Below, one piece after another: positions 7,606-16,660 of a DNA stretch of 64,000 nt. The notes beneath the pieces were generated by a model. That model made no database searches, was not told the DNA's origin, and saw only the letters and a list, made by a program, of their open reading frames with translations. A program made the translations under genes and the position numbers. The first letter of the stretch is position 1. Each line of letters begins with the position of its first letter. The DNA is from Burkholderia cepacia (lineage in GTDB: Bacteria > Pseudomonadota > Gammaproteobacteria > Burkholderiales > Burkholderiaceae), in assembly GCF_001039005.1 (NCBI RefSeq), contig NZ_LDWR01000016.1, forward strand, positions 1 through 64,000, given 5' to 3'.

Positions 7606-9080
7606 ACGCATCGATCATCATCATCGCGGCGTTCGCCGTGTTCGCGCTCGCGATCGGCGTGATGGCGCGTCGTGGCCGCAAGCTCACGCTCGAACAGTGG
7701 GCGGTCGGCGGGCGCGGCTTCGGCTCGCTGCTCACGTTCCTGCTGATGGCCGGCGAGGCGTTTTCGACGTTCTCGTTCCTCGGTGCGAGCGGCTGGACCT
7801 ACAGCAAGGGCGTGCCGGCGTTCTACATCCTGTCGTACGGCTGCCTCGCGTTCGTGATCGGCTACTGGATGCTGCCGGCGGTGTGGCGCTACGCGAAGGA
7901 GCGCGGCCTCGTGTCGTTCGCCGATTATTTCGCGGCGAAGTACGACAGCCGCGCGATCGGCGTGCTGGTGTCGCTCGTCGCGGTGTTCGCGATGGTGTCG
8001 CTGCTGATGATCCAGTTGCGCGGGCTCGGCGTGATCGTGTCGGAGATGTCGTACGGGCTGATTCCGCAGGCCGCCGCGATCTGGATCGCCGCGACGCTGA
8101 TGGCCGTCTACATGGTCGTGTCGGGCATCCACGGGTCGGCGAGCATCGCGATCTTCAAGGACGTGCTGATCCTCGCGATCGCGATCTTCCTCGGCCTGTA
8201 CCTGCCGATGCATTATTACGGCGGCCTCGGCGCGATGTTCGCGAAGCTCGACGCCGCGCATCCCGAACTCCTGCGCATGCCCGAGCATGGTTTCAACCTG
8301 AGCTGGTACAACTCGACGATCCTGCTCACGTCGCTCGGTTATTACCTGTATCCGCACGGCTTCACCGCGATCTACGTTGCGAAGGACGAGCGCGCGCTGC
8401 GCCGCAACGTGATCCTGATGCCGCTGTACCAGGTGCTGATCGCGTTCCTGTTCCTCGTCGGCTTCGCGGCTGTGATGACCGTGCACGGGCTCGAAGGCGC
8501 GCAGACCGATCTCGCGCTGCTGCGGCTCGTGAAGCAGACCTTCCCCGCGTGGTTCGTCGGCATCGTCGGCGGCACGGGCTTGCTGACCGCGCTGGTGCCG
8601 GGCTCGCTGATCATGCTGAACGCGTCGACGACGATCGCACGCAACATCTACCGCGAAGGCTTCGCGCCGAACGCGACCGACCGCGAAGTGACGCGCGTCG
8701 CGCGAATCGCGTTGCCGATCTTCACGCTGGTGGTTGTCTACTTCGTGCTGCGCGGTGGCGCGACCTTCGTCACGCTCGCGATCTTCTCGTCGAGCCTGCT
8801 CACGCAGCTCGTGCCGATGCTCGCGTCGAGCTTCCTGAAGCGGCCGTTCGGCACGCGTGAAGGCGCGTTCGCGGGCATCGTCGCCGGTGCGATCGTGATC
8901 GCGATGACGAACTACTACGGCGTGACGCTTGCGTCGCTGTTCCCCGGCGCGTCGAACACGCTGACGTCGATCAACCCCGGGCTCGTCGCGCTCGCGGTGA
9001 ACGCGGTGGTGTTCATCGCGATCAGCGCGGTGCAGCGCAAGCTGAAGGCCCGTGTCGCGGCGCCGGTCGGTTCCGCGTGA
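7602..9080 (+). CDS. Sodium:solute symporter family protein
   Basis: A 492-residue inner-membrane carrier with about 13 hydrophobic segments, of the SSS family that includes pantothenate, proline and urea carriers. The stretch LLMAGEAFSTFSFLGASGWTYSKG near residue 47 matches the sodium-binding first helix of the core. It is translationally coupled to the DUF3311 gene and followed, past a hairpin, by an amidohydrolase gene. The context suggests the carrier imports the amidohydrolase substrate or a related ring compound. The substrate cannot be read from sequence. Confidence 0.9.
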   Translation: MNASIIIIAAFAVFALAIGVMARRGRKLTLEQWAVGGRGFGSLLTFLLMAGEAFSTFSFLGASGWTYSKGVPAFYILSYGCLAFVIGYWMLPAVWRYAKERGLVSFADYFAAKYDSRAIGVLVSLVAVFAMVSLLMIQLRGLGVIVSEMSYGLIPQAAAIWIAATLMAVYMVVSGIHGSASIAIFKDVLILAIAIFLGLYLPMHYYGGLGAMFAKLDAAHPELLRMPEHGFNLSWYNSTILLTSLGYYLYPHGFTAIYVAKDERALRRNVILMPLYQVLIAFLFLVGFAAVMTVHGLEGAQTDLALLRLVKQTFPAWFVGIVGGTGLLTALVPGSLIMLNASTTIARNIYREGFAPNATDREVTRVARIALPIFTLVVVYFVLRGGATFVTLAIFSSSLLTQLVPMLASSFLKRPFGTREGAFAGIVAGAIVIAMTNYYGVTLASLFPGASNTLTSINPGLVALAVNAVVFIAISAVQRKLKARVAAPVGSA

Positions 9081-9105
9081 CAGCTGCTTTGTCATGACGA
9101 TAGCG

Positions 9106-9133
9106 AGCCGCCGGGCACTCAACCGGCGGCTTT
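9106..9133 (+). terminator. Stem-loop between symporter and amidohydrolase
   Basis: A 9-bp perfect stem (AGCCGCCGG / CCGGCGGCT) with an 8-base loop, followed by TTT. It lies 25 bases past the symporter stop and could end or attenuate that transcript before the amidohydrolase gene. Confidence 0.5.
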
Positions 9134-9183
9134 GCCGTTCGACGGCGTCATGACCCTCCCGAATCACAACAGGACAATACGCG

Positions 9184-10656
9184 ATGACTACCGAGGTAAA
9201 ACGCGAGGACCAGCGCGAAGCGATCGACATCCTGATCGCGAACGGCTGCGTGATCACGATGGACCCGCAGCGGCGCGTGATCGACAACGGCGCGGTTGCC
9301 GTGAAGGGCGATCGCATCGTCGCCGTGGGCGGCACCGATGAACTGCAGGCGCGCTATCGCGCCGCGCGCACGATCGACGCGCGCCGCAAGGCCGTGCTGC
9401 CGGGGCTGATCGACGCGCATGCGCACGCGGGCCACGCGATGCTGCGCACGATCGGCGGCGCGGACGGCGATGCGTGGTCGGCCGCGGCCGAGACGATCTA
9501 CACGCGCGCATCGGACGAGGCGTTCTGGGAGACCGAATCGCATCTCGCCGCGCTCGAACGGCTGAAGGCCGGCGTGACGACGGGCGTGTCGTTGCTCGGC
9601 GGCGGCAACTCGATCATGCGCGTCGACGATCCGGTGTACGCGCGGCGCCATTGCGACGCGGTCGTGCGTACCGGCACGCGCTCGATCGTCGCGGTCGGCC
9701 CGTCGCGTCCGCCCGCGCCGCGTGCGTACACGCGCCACACACCGGACGGCAGCGACACGCGCGACATCGATTTCGACACGATGTACGACGTGTGCAAGAA
9801 CATCATCGACGCATGCCACGGCGACGCCGGCGGCCGGATCCGGATCGCGCTCACGCTGCCCGTGTACGGCCCCGAGCACGACCCGGAACTCGCGCAGTAC
9901 GAGCGTGACTTTCGCGATCAGGCCGCGCGCTACGGCGCGCTGGCGCGCGAGCGCGAGCTGACGTTTACGCAGGACGGCCACCGCGCCGGCACGCTCGCGT
10001 TCGCGCATCGCGAGCTCGGGCTGCTCGGCCCGACGTCGTTCATGTCGCACAGCATCGACCTGACCGACGACGATATCGCCGCCTGCGTGGAGACGGGCAC
10101 CGCGATCGTCCACAACCCGAGCGCGATCATGTCGATCATCGGGCGCTGCCCGGTGCCCGAACTGATCGATGCGGGCGTGACGGTGGCGATCGCGTCGGAC
10201 GGCGCGGCGCCCGATCGCGGCTACGACATGTTCCGCCACATGTGGCAGTGCATGCATTACCACCGTCGGCATTTCCGCGACCCGGACGTGCTGCCGCACG
10301 GCAAGGTGCTGGAGATGGTGACGATCGACGCGGCGAAGGCGCTGTCGATCGATCACGAAGTCGGCTCGCTCGAAGCCGGCAAGTTCGCCGACGTCATCCT
10401 CGTCGACCTGTTCCGGCCGCACATGATGCCGATGAACATGCCCGTGTATCGCGTCACGTGTTTCGCGAACGCGGCCGACGTGTGCATGACGATGGTCGGC
10501 GGGCGCGTGCTGATGGAAGATCGGAAGGTGCTGTCGGTCGACGAGAACGCAATTCTCGAGCGGGTGAACGAAGTCGCGGAACGCGTGATTGAACGCAGCG
10601 GGTTGCATCATCTGCTCGACGAGCCGGCGACGCTGTGGGGGCGCAGTCACTATTGA
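9184..10656 (+). CDS. Amidohydrolase family protein (TRZ/ATZ, cytosine-deaminase-like)
   Basis: A 490-residue metal-dependent hydrolase. The composite beta domain (about 15-70) precedes the metal motif HAH (79-81); a later metal His is H289 (FMSHS) and the catalytic Asp is D339 (ASDGAAPD). Such enzymes deaminate or dechlorinate purines, triazines and related rings. The segment that normally holds the third metal His and the acid (H-x-x-E) reads F-T-Q-D-G-H at 261-266, so ligand geometry may differ from classical members. The start follows an AGGA site. It is the last gene of the porin-symporter group and is closed by a strong terminator. Confidence 0.88.
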   Translation: MTTEVKREDQREAIDILIANGCVITMDPQRRVIDNGAVAVKGDRIVAVGGTDELQARYRAARTIDARRKAVLPGLIDAHAHAGHAMLRTIGGADGDAWSAAAETIYTRASDEAFWETESHLAALERLKAGVTTGVSLLGGGNSIMRVDDPVYARRHCDAVVRTGTRSIVAVGPSRPPAPRAYTRHTPDGSDTRDIDFDTMYDVCKNIIDACHGDAGGRIRIALTLPVYGPEHDPELAQYERDFRDQAARYGALARERELTFTQDGHRAGTLAFAHRELGLLGPTSFMSHSIDLTDDDIAACVETGTAIVHNPSAIMSIIGRCPVPELIDAGVTVAIASDGAAPDRGYDMFRHMWQCMHYHRRHFRDPDVLPHGKVLEMVTIDAAKALSIDHEVGSLEAGKFADVILVDLFRPHMMPMNMPVYRVTCFANAADVCMTMVGGRVLMEDRKVLSVDENAILERVNEVAERVIERSGLHHLLDEPATLWGRSHY

Positions 10657-10700
10657 GTGACTGTCGCGCTGACGGCGGTTCACGTAGCGCAATCCGGCAA

Positions 10701-10729
10701 GGCCGGCCCCGATCGGGGCTGGCCTTTTT
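10701..10729 (+). terminator. Rho-independent terminator
   Basis: A 10-bp stem (GGCCGGCCCC / GGGGCTGGCC, one G-T pair) with the tetraloop GATC, followed directly by TTTTT. It lies 45 bases past the amidohydrolase stop and faces the convergent SDR gene. Confidence 0.85.
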
Positions 10730-10746
10730 CGATTCCGGGTCTTTCG

Positions 10747-11490
10747 TCAACCAGTGATCGTCGCAGTCGGGCGCACGACGATCTCGTTCACGTCGACGTC
10801 GGCGGGCTGGGCGATCGCATACGCGATTGCCGCAGCGATCGCGTCCGGTTCGAGCGCGATACTGCGGTACGTCGCCATCGCGTCCGCGGCGACCGGGTCC
10901 GTGATGGTGTCGGCCAGCTCCGACGTGACGACGCCCGGACAAATGCTCGTGACGCGCAGCTTGTCGTTCTCCTGCCGCAGGCCATCGGAGATCGCGCGCA
11001 CCGCATACTTCGTCGCGCAATAGACGGCGGCGGTCGGCGACACCCGCAACCCGCCGATCGACGATACGTTGACGATCTGGCCGAAACCCTGGCGATTCAT
11101 CACCGGCAGCACGGCCGCGATGCCGTACAGCACGCCCTTGATGTTGACGTCGACCATGCGGTCCCATTCGTCGACTTTCAGCGACGCCATCAGCGACAGC
11201 GGCATGACGCCCGCATTGTTGACGATGACGTCGATACGTCCATACTCGGCGAGCGCGGCTTCGACGAAGGCGACGCTGTCGTCGCGACGCGTCACGTCGA
11301 GCGGGCGCCACGCTGCGGTGCCGCCCTTGGCACGAATGTCGCCGGCGAGGGTAGCAAGACGTTCGGTGCGACGCGCGCCGAGCATGAGCCGGGCGCCGCG
11401 GGCGCCCAGATAGCGGGCGGTGGCGTCGCCGATGCCGCTGCTCGCGCCCGTGATCAGGACCACTTTCTGTTCGATGTTGTGGCTGGACAT
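10747..11490 (-). CDS. SDR family oxidoreductase
   Basis: A 247-residue classical short-chain dehydrogenase. TGASSGIG (14-21) binds NAD(P), NNAG is at 91-94, and the catalytic residues are S143/S144, Y157 and K161 (YCATK). The start at 11490 has GAGGA seven bases upstream. It is divergent from an AraC-family regulator, a common pairing in which the regulator activates the reductase gene in response to aldehydes or toxic carbonyls. The substrate is unknown. Confidence 0.92.
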   Translation of the reverse strand: MSSHNIEQKVVLITGASSGIGDATARYLGARGARLMLGARRTERLATLAGDIRAKGGTAAWRPLDVTRRDDSVAFVEAALAEYGRIDVIVNNAGVMPLSLMASLKVDEWDRMVDVNIKGVLYGIAAVLPVMNRQGFGQIVNVSSIGGLRVSPTAAVYCATKYAVRAISDGLRQENDKLRVTSICPGVVTSELADTITDPVAADAMATYRSIALEPDAIAAAIAYAIAQPADVDVNEIVVRPTATITG

Positions 11491-11551
11491 ATCCGTTCCT
11501 CGGTTCAGGTGAAGAACCGACAGCATCGCGCGGAAGGGGCGGCGGCCGATA

Positions 11552-11575
11552 TCTTGCAAGTCCGCATTTCTTGCA
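11552..11575. promoter_or_regulatory. TCTTGCA direct repeat, candidate AraC-family sites
   Basis: TCTTGCA occurs at 11552-11558 and 11569-11575, spaced 17 bases start to start, inside the 147-base divergent SDR/AraC spacer. AraC-type activators bind two such direct half-sites, so this is a likely activator site for the SDR promoter. Confidence 0.45.
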
Positions 11576-11637
11576 CGATTCTCCGAAAATGCAGCGGCTG
11601 CGATGCCGGTCACGATCGGATATGCGACACTCGAACC

Positions 11638-12531
11638 ATGGAAAAAATCGCTGATCTCGCGGCGCTGATCGCGCGCCATGCGCCTGCGGACGGCGCGGTC
11701 GACACAGCAATTGAGGGTCTGGGCCTGCTGCGCTCGTCGGCCACGACGGAACCCGTGCATACGCTCTACGAACCGTCCTGCTGCATCGTCGCGCAAGGGC
11801 GCAAGCGTGCGGTGGTCGGCGGCCGCGCGTATCAGTACGATCCGTCGAACTACCTGATCGTCGGCCTGGATTTGCCGGTGATCGGTGCGGTGATCGAGGC
11901 CAGCGCGCACAAGCCGTATCTCAGCGTGCGATTGCCGCTGAATCGTCAGGCGCTCGCCGACATGCTCATGCACGATTCAGCGAAGCCCGATCGCGGCGCG
12001 GAGCGCGCTTCGCCCGCGATCGTCGTGGAAGCCGCGACGCCGCACCTGATCGACGCGGCAACGCGGCTGCTGCATCTGCTCGACGCACCGGACGACGTGC
12101 CCGCGCTCGCGCCGCTGATCGAGCGCGAGATTCTCTATCGCCTGTTGCGCGGGCCGCATGCCGGCATGTTGCATCAGATTGCGTATCAGACCGGCCGTAT
12201 CAGCCGGATTCAGCGAGCGATCGTGTTCATTCGCCAGCACTTCACCGAAGATTTCGCCATCGACGAACTCGCCGCGCTCGCGGACATGAGCGTGTCGAAT
12301 TTCCACGCGCAATTCAAGGCGGCCACGCACATGAGCCCGCTGCGTTTTCGTGCGCAGATCCGTTTGCAGGAGGCGCGCCGTCTGATGCTGGCGGAAGGAC
12401 TGGGTGCGGCGGAAGCCGGGTATCGTGTCGGCTACGAAAGCCCGTCGCAATTCAGCAGGGAGTACGGGCGGCTGTTCAACGCGCCACCCAAGCGCGACGC
12501 AGAAAAACGAAAGGCCTTGGCGCTCGCTTGA
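11638..12531 (+). CDS. AraC family transcriptional regulator (AraC_N type)
   Basis: A 297-residue regulator. The N-terminal part (about 20-165, with VHTLYEPSCCIVAQGRKRAVVGG) is the AraC_N cupin-like sensor. The C-terminal 100 residues hold two helix-turn-helix motifs (FAIDELAALADMSVSNFHAQFK and AEAGYRVGYESPSQFSREYGR). Members such as YqhC sense aldehydes and activate an adjacent reductase gene, which fits the divergent SDR. The start is the first ATG with a conventional N-terminus (MEKIADLAAL). Confidence 0.92.
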   Translation: MEKIADLAALIARHAPADGAVDTAIEGLGLLRSSATTEPVHTLYEPSCCIVAQGRKRAVVGGRAYQYDPSNYLIVGLDLPVIGAVIEASAHKPYLSVRLPLNRQALADMLMHDSAKPDRGAERASPAIVVEAATPHLIDAATRLLHLLDAPDDVPALAPLIEREILYRLLRGPHAGMLHQIAYQTGRISRIQRAIVFIRQHFTEDFAIDELAALADMSVSNFHAQFKAATHMSPLRFRAQIRLQEARRLMLAEGLGAAEAGYRVGYESPSQFSREYGRLFNAPPKRDAEKRKALALA

Positions 12532-12663
12532 CGATCAGGACGCACCGAAGCACGGGCGCAAGATGACGAGGTGGCACGTCGTCATCAACGTACGGAAACA
12601 TTGCCGATGGTTGGCCGTCGGCGGACATGCTAGGATTTCCACCAAACAACTCCGGAGACTGCT

Positions 12664-13047
12664 ATGCCGTTCATCTGCGAAAACGTTGAATGTCGTGCCG
12701 TGCTGGCTCGCGGTCAGGTCAGGTCCAGGCAGGACGACGACGGGTGGTGCTTCTACTGCCCCGACTGCAATGCCAGAAACGAGTTGAAGGATGTCGGCGC
12801 ACCCGGCGGTCCGGTCGAGCTGGTTCAGCCGGAACGATCCGATCTGCCGCACAAGGTGATCGCAACTGCCCGACCATTGGAGGACGGCAGATACGCCGCG
12901 CAATTGCGCGTTCAGCGGGCGCTCGGTGTGAAGGGAACGTACGCGGCCGAAGAGCACTGGGAGCAGCTCGGTGTATTCCCCGACGCGCAGGAAGCCGTCG
13001 CGCATGCGAAGTCGTTCGCCACCAACCTGCTGGAACGCACGGCCTAG
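12664..13047 (+). CDS. Hypothetical protein with N-terminal zinc-ribbon-like motif
   Basis: A 127-residue protein not recognised by family. Cysteines at CENVEC (6-11) and CFYCPDC (29-35) suggest a zinc knuckle; the rest is a soluble alpha/beta domain with an internal motif (YAAQLRVQRALGVKG) and a C-terminal helix. CGGAG lies 7 bases before the ATG. It stands alone between the AraC gene and a convergent gene, with an inverted repeat past its stop. No function can be assigned; DNA or RNA binding is only one possibility. Confidence 0.7.
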   Translation: MPFICENVECRAVLARGQVRSRQDDDGWCFYCPDCNARNELKDVGAPGGPVELVQPERSDLPHKVIATARPLEDGRYAAQLRVQRALGVKGTYAAEEHWEQLGVFPDAQEAVAHAKSFATNLLERTA

Positions 13048-13088
13048 CCGCTTACACCATAACGGGTGTTGCGCGGATCGATACGGGC

Positions 13089-13106
13089 GGCCCACGACCG
13101 TGGGTC
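13089..13106. repeat. Short palindrome between convergent genes
   Basis: GGCCCACG and CGTGGGTC are separated by AC (one G-T pair). It lies 42 bases past the zinc-ribbon gene and has no T-run; possibly a weak terminator. Confidence 0.25.
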
Positions 13107-13210
13107 CGCGCGACAACCGGGTGCCGTGCGGCGTGCGCAAAGGAATACCGCGTCACACCGAATCTCCAGCCAGACGAGATGTGACTGGCCTGAATTCGAT
13201 CAGCGTCGAT

Positions 13211-13669
13211 TCACGCAGCACCACCGGCAGTGAGCTTGACGAAGAGTCGGGCCGCTTCATTTTCATTGGACAACGCGCGCAGTGCGAGGGCGAGCGCCAG
13301 CTGGGCGTCGTGCGAGGCCGCGCTGCGATCCTGGTCGAACAGCTTGACCGCGTGACGCATGTGCTGCGCCGCCTGCGTGTGAAGCTCGACGGCCGCCGCA
13401 TGAAGCTTGGCCACGTCCGCGGCACTTGCGCTCGAGCCGGATGACGAAGGCGTGGTGGATGGCGAATTGGCGCCGTGCGCGCCGGCGTCGTGTGCCTGAT
13501 CGATCGCATGCAGCGTGTGACCATGGGCGATCATCGCCTGATGGGCGGCGTGGGCAAAGTCCTTGCCGTCCTCGAAATGCCGCGATGCCTCGCGGTGATA
13601 TCGCGCGGCCTGCTCGTGGTGCGACGCCGCGGCTTCGAGATGACCTTTCTTGCTGTGCTTCGTGTTCAT
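13211..13669 (-). CDS. His/Ala-rich helical hypothetical protein
   Basis: A 152-residue protein made of two amphipathic helical halves joined by a Ser/Thr/Pro linker (about 72-85). The first half carries repeated His-Ala pairs (ASHHEQAARYHREASRHFEDGKDFAHAAHQAMIAHGH is the region, positions 14-50), resembling a short four-helix or TPR-like bundle. The start at 13669 was preferred over the one four codons upstream because GGGAG precedes it by five bases. There is no signal peptide. Similar proteins occur in Burkholderia as uncharacterised stress-related genes; the His-rich half could bind metal, which is inference. Confidence 0.65.
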   Translation of the reverse strand: MNTKHSKKGHLEAAASHHEQAARYHREASRHFEDGKDFAHAAHQAMIAHGHTLHAIDQAHDAGAHGANSPSTTPSSSGSSASAADVAKLHAAAVELHTQAAQHMRHAVKLFDQDRSAASHDAQLALALALRALSNENEAARLFVKLTAGGAA

Positions 13670-13856
13670 GCCGGCTCCCATGCAACTTCAGGATTGACTC
13701 GGATGGCGACCGATTCGAAGACACAGCGACGGGTCGCAGCGAGGTCCTAATCTACACGCACTCGCGCGTTGTGTGGCATTTACGTGTCGCCGGACATCGG
13801 CATCGCATTCGGATTCGGCCACGAGCCGCCTTGCACATGCGTCGTTGGCCGGACGT

Positions 13857-14702
13857 TCACGCGTCGGTCTCGTAAAACAGACCGTATTCCCCCGTCGTTC
13901 GCTTGATTCGCGCGAAACCGAGTTCGCCCAGATGCATGCCGGCGATCAGAAGTCCGTCGGAACTGACCCGGTCCAACAGCCGCGAGCGTGTGGTGGCTGC
14001 CAGCGACGGATCTTGATCGAATGCGATCGATACATCTGGCCGTTTGATCTGGATGTGAGGGAAATGAACGACATCCCCCCACACGAGCAGGCCGCGATCG
14101 CCGGATTCGACGAGATAGCCGGTGTGCCCGTCCGTGTGTCCCGGTAGCGACATCGCCATGATGCCGGGCAGCACTTCGCCGTCATCGAATGTACGGAGCC
14201 TGTCGCGGTAGCCGTCGAATACCTGGCGCGCGATCAGGAAGTTGCCGCGGGCCCGCTCGCCGGCACGGCTCAGATTTCCGTCGTCCTGCCAGAACTTGAC
14301 CTCGCGTTGATGTGCTACGAGCTCCGCATTCGGAAAGGCCACTTGTCCGGCCGTATTCACCAGCCCGCCGACATGGTCGGGATGCGCGTGCGTGAGCAGG
14401 ATCGTGTCGATCGTGGACGGCTCGATGCCGGCAAGCAACAAGTTGGTCTGCAGGCGGCCGCCCCATTGCTTGAACCCGCCGGCCCCACCGTCGATGAGAA
14501 TCGTGCGGCCTGCGCCGCGTACCACGTAGCAGTTGATATGCACCGCGGCGGGCTCGTTCTGCCCGGCGTCGCGCTGCATTCTGGAAGCGTCGGGCGCGTC
14601 GAGGTTCGACAGGAAGTCGAGGCTGGCGGTGAGGTAACCGTCGCTGATCGCGGTGATCGTGAAATCGCCGGCTTGCTGACTGGGAAAGGTAGCGGTGGAC
14701 AC
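13857..14702 (-). CDS. MBL-fold metallo-hydrolase
   Basis: A 281-residue cytoplasmic hydrolase of the metallo-beta-lactamase fold. The zinc motif HAHPDH is at 105-110, and later metal ligands are in PGHTDGH and a C-terminal GMHLG. The family includes lactonases, thioesterases and sulfatases; the N-terminal AISDGYLTASL is common in quorum-quenching-like lactonases, but that is not proof. It is the third gene of a minus-strand operon with a tautomerase and an alpha/beta-barrel protein, divergent from a LysR regulator. Confidence 0.9.
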   Translation of the reverse strand: MSTATFPSQQAGDFTITAISDGYLTASLDFLSNLDAPDASRMQRDAGQNEPAAVHINCYVVRGAGRTILIDGGAGGFKQWGGRLQTNLLLAGIEPSTIDTILLTHAHPDHVGGLVNTAGQVAFPNAELVAHQREVKFWQDDGNLSRAGERARGNFLIARQVFDGYRDRLRTFDDGEVLPGIMAMSLPGHTDGHTGYLVESGDRGLLVWGDVVHFPHIQIKRPDVSIAFDQDPSLAATTRSRLLDRVSSDGLLIAGMHLGELGFARIKRTTGEYGLFYETDA

Positions 14703-14720
14703 AATGATTCTCCGGACCGA

Positions 14721-15047
14721 TTAATTTCGGGCGTGAATGTTCGACGCGGCATGACCGAAACAACGGATGCGCGCGGTGAGACCGGTGCAGCGGACGATGG
14801 CGTTTTCCAGCGCTTCCATGAACCGGTCCATTACCGCGGGTGTGCGAAACGTCTCGACGCGATACTGGACTTCCGCGAAGACGGGATGGCCGTGCCCATG
14901 CCGAACCTCGACAAAGATGACGTGAACGTTCTTGAGTGTCGCTTCAAGGACGCGCGTGCAGAGTTCGACGCAGTCGCCGGACAGCTCGGCAAGCCGCTCG
15001 TCCGACGGCATTTGCCCCGCAGGGATATGGATGGTGACGTTGGGCAT
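14721..15047 (-). CDS. Tautomerase family protein (4-oxalocrotonate tautomerase-like)
   Basis: A 108-residue protein starting MPNVTIHIPAGQMPS. The Pro after the initiator Met would be the N-terminal catalytic base once Met is removed, as in 4-oxalocrotonate tautomerase and malonate-semialdehyde decarboxylase relatives. The chain is longer than the 62-residue single-unit form. The gene lies seven bases after the barrel-protein gene and 18 bases before the MBL hydrolase gene, so the three are co-transcribed. It probably acts on an enol or keto acid made in the same pathway. Confidence 0.82.
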   Translation of the reverse strand: MPNVTIHIPAGQMPSDERLAELSGDCVELCTRVLEATLKNVHVIFVEVRHGHGHPVFAEVQYRVETFRTPAVMDRFMEALENAIVRCTGLTARIRCFGHAASNIHARN

Positions 15048-15054
15048 CGCGGAT

Positions 15055-15600
15055 CTATTGTTCCTGTTCGGTCGACACGGTGCGGAAGCGGGTCAGTTGT
15101 TCCGTCATCGGCGCGTAGAGGTGGACGCCTTCGGGCACGCTCTCGGCCAACTGAGCGGTTCGCCGAGGCAGCGTGGCGAGCCAACGGCGTTCCGGGCTTT
15201 TCTCCAGCGCAACCGCGTGCATGGCCAGCGGCGTGACGCCCATCCGGATCAGCGGTTCGGGGCCGCTTGCACACAGCGCGAGGCGTTCGTCCGCATCGAC
15301 CGCCGGCGCAACGCCGATATCGCTGTACAGGTTTCGATGCCAGTCGGTGATGTGTTGCTGCCACCGGGCGAAATTGCCGCCGCCTTTCCGGCGATATTCA
15401 TCACCGGTCAGGATCTCGGGACCGTCGATCGTGTGGACGGCGAGGTAGACCGGGCAACCGTCGCTCAACGCCTTGAAGCGTTGCGACGTGTGAAAGCCGG
15501 TAACCGAGATGAGGGCGGGCAGCTTTTCGAGGCTGTAGAAGTCGTTCCATTCGGCTTCGCTGCCGGGGTCGGCGAAGCTGCATTCCACGGTGTAGATCAT
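15055..15600 (-). CDS. Hypothetical protein, EthD/dimeric alpha-beta barrel-like
   Basis: A 181-residue cytoplasmic protein. The N-terminal half (IYTVECSFADPGSEAEWNDFY ... HTSQRFKAL region, residues 2-50) has the pattern of ferredoxin-like dimeric barrels such as EthD or antibiotic monooxygenase proteins: a leading strand, a helix with W-N-x-F/Y and a strand with SQRF. No strictly catalytic residue stands out. AAGGA lies 7 bases before the start. It heads the operon with the tautomerase and MBL hydrolase and is divergent from LysR at 15767. Function unknown; degradation of a small aromatic or lactone is a guess from context. Confidence 0.7.
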   Translation of the reverse strand: MIYTVECSFADPGSEAEWNDFYSLEKLPALISVTGFHTSQRFKALSDGCPVYLAVHTIDGPEILTGDEYRRKGGGNFARWQQHITDWHRNLYSDIGVAPAVDADERLALCASGPEPLIRMGVTPLAMHAVALEKSPERRWLATLPRRTAQLAESVPEGVHLYAPMTEQLTRFRTVSTEQEQ

Positions 15601-15766
15601 CAGATTATCCTTCGGGCCGGATGAGTATTTTTCCGCGAACGATCGATGGTCGCTGCGAAAATGTAATGGTAGGCTGGTGTTTTCTGCGTAGATAACGAAA
15701 TAAAGTCAGCCTTCAGTGATCTTTGATCAAGCTGACGTCGAGCGCATACCCACCGGCGAGACCCTC

Positions 15767-16660
15767 ATGCGACGCAAGATTCCAAGCAATTCCGCGCTTC
15801 AGGCTTTCGAGGCCGCGGCTCGACACGGCAGCTTCGCCCGCGCGGCCGAGGAGCTGGCGCTGACCGAGGGTGCCGTCAGTCGCCAGATCGGTCGACTGGA
15901 GGCGTTTCTGGGTGTCGCGCTGTTCGAGCGCGTGGGAAATCGGGTGCGGCTCGCCCCCAACGGCATGCGATACGCGGGGCAGGTTCGCGAGATTCTGGAT
16001 CGGCTGGAACGGGACAGCCTGTATCTGATGGGGCAGCCGAGCGAGGGCGCGAGCATCGATATCGCCGCCATTCCAACCTTCGCCACCCGTTGGCTTATCC
16101 CGCGACTGAAACGCTTTCAGGACAGGCATCCGAACATTACCGTGCATATCGCCGAACGGATGGAACCCTTCCTGCTTGCCGGCAGCGGTTTCGATGCGGC
16201 GATTCATTTCGAGCATCCGGCATGGGCGGGCATGCATCTGCATCAGCTGCTGGAGGAGGTGCTGGTGCCTGTTTGTAGTCCGGCGCTCCTCGAAGGCGCC
16301 GGTGCGAACGTATCGCTGGATGAGTTGCCGCGCCTGCACCGGCGACAAAATCCGGACGCGTGGCAGCTTTATGCACAGGAGTCCGGCATCGCGCTGACCA
16401 ATTCGGCGGTCGGCGCGCGTTACGATCTGCATTCCATGCTGATCGAAGCGGCGCTGGCTGGTTTGGGCGTTGCGTTGGTGCCGCGTCTTTACATCGAGAC
16501 CGAGCTTGAACAAGGCCGTCTGGTCGCGCCCTGGCCAGACGGCAAGTCGATTGCCAAAAACTTCTGCCTCGTTCTTCCCGAGCCGATCGAGTTGAGCGAA
16601 GGGCCGCTACAGGCATTTGCGAAATGGATGCTTGATGAAGCCCGGGGAATGGCGCTTTGA
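15767..16660 (+). CDS. LysR family transcriptional regulator (GcvA-like)
   Basis: A 297-residue regulator with an N-terminal helix-turn-helix (FEAAARHGSFARAAEELALTEGAVSRQIGRLE) and a periplasmic-binding-protein-like effector domain (about 90-295). SNSALQAFEAAARHGSF is the GcvA/AmpR subgroup pattern. The start at MRRKIPSN was preferred over an ATG 51 bases upstream because family members begin there; neither has a strong ribosome-binding site. It is divergent from the barrel/tautomerase/MBL operon across a 166-base spacer and probably controls it. Confidence 0.9.
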   Translation: MRRKIPSNSALQAFEAAARHGSFARAAEELALTEGAVSRQIGRLEAFLGVALFERVGNRVRLAPNGMRYAGQVREILDRLERDSLYLMGQPSEGASIDIAAIPTFATRWLIPRLKRFQDRHPNITVHIAERMEPFLLAGSGFDAAIHFEHPAWAGMHLHQLLEEVLVPVCSPALLEGAGANVSLDELPRLHRRQNPDAWQLYAQESGIALTNSAVGARYDLHSMLIEAALAGLGVALVPRLYIETELEQGRLVAPWPDGKSIAKNFCLVLPEPIELSEGPLQAFAKWMLDEARGMAL

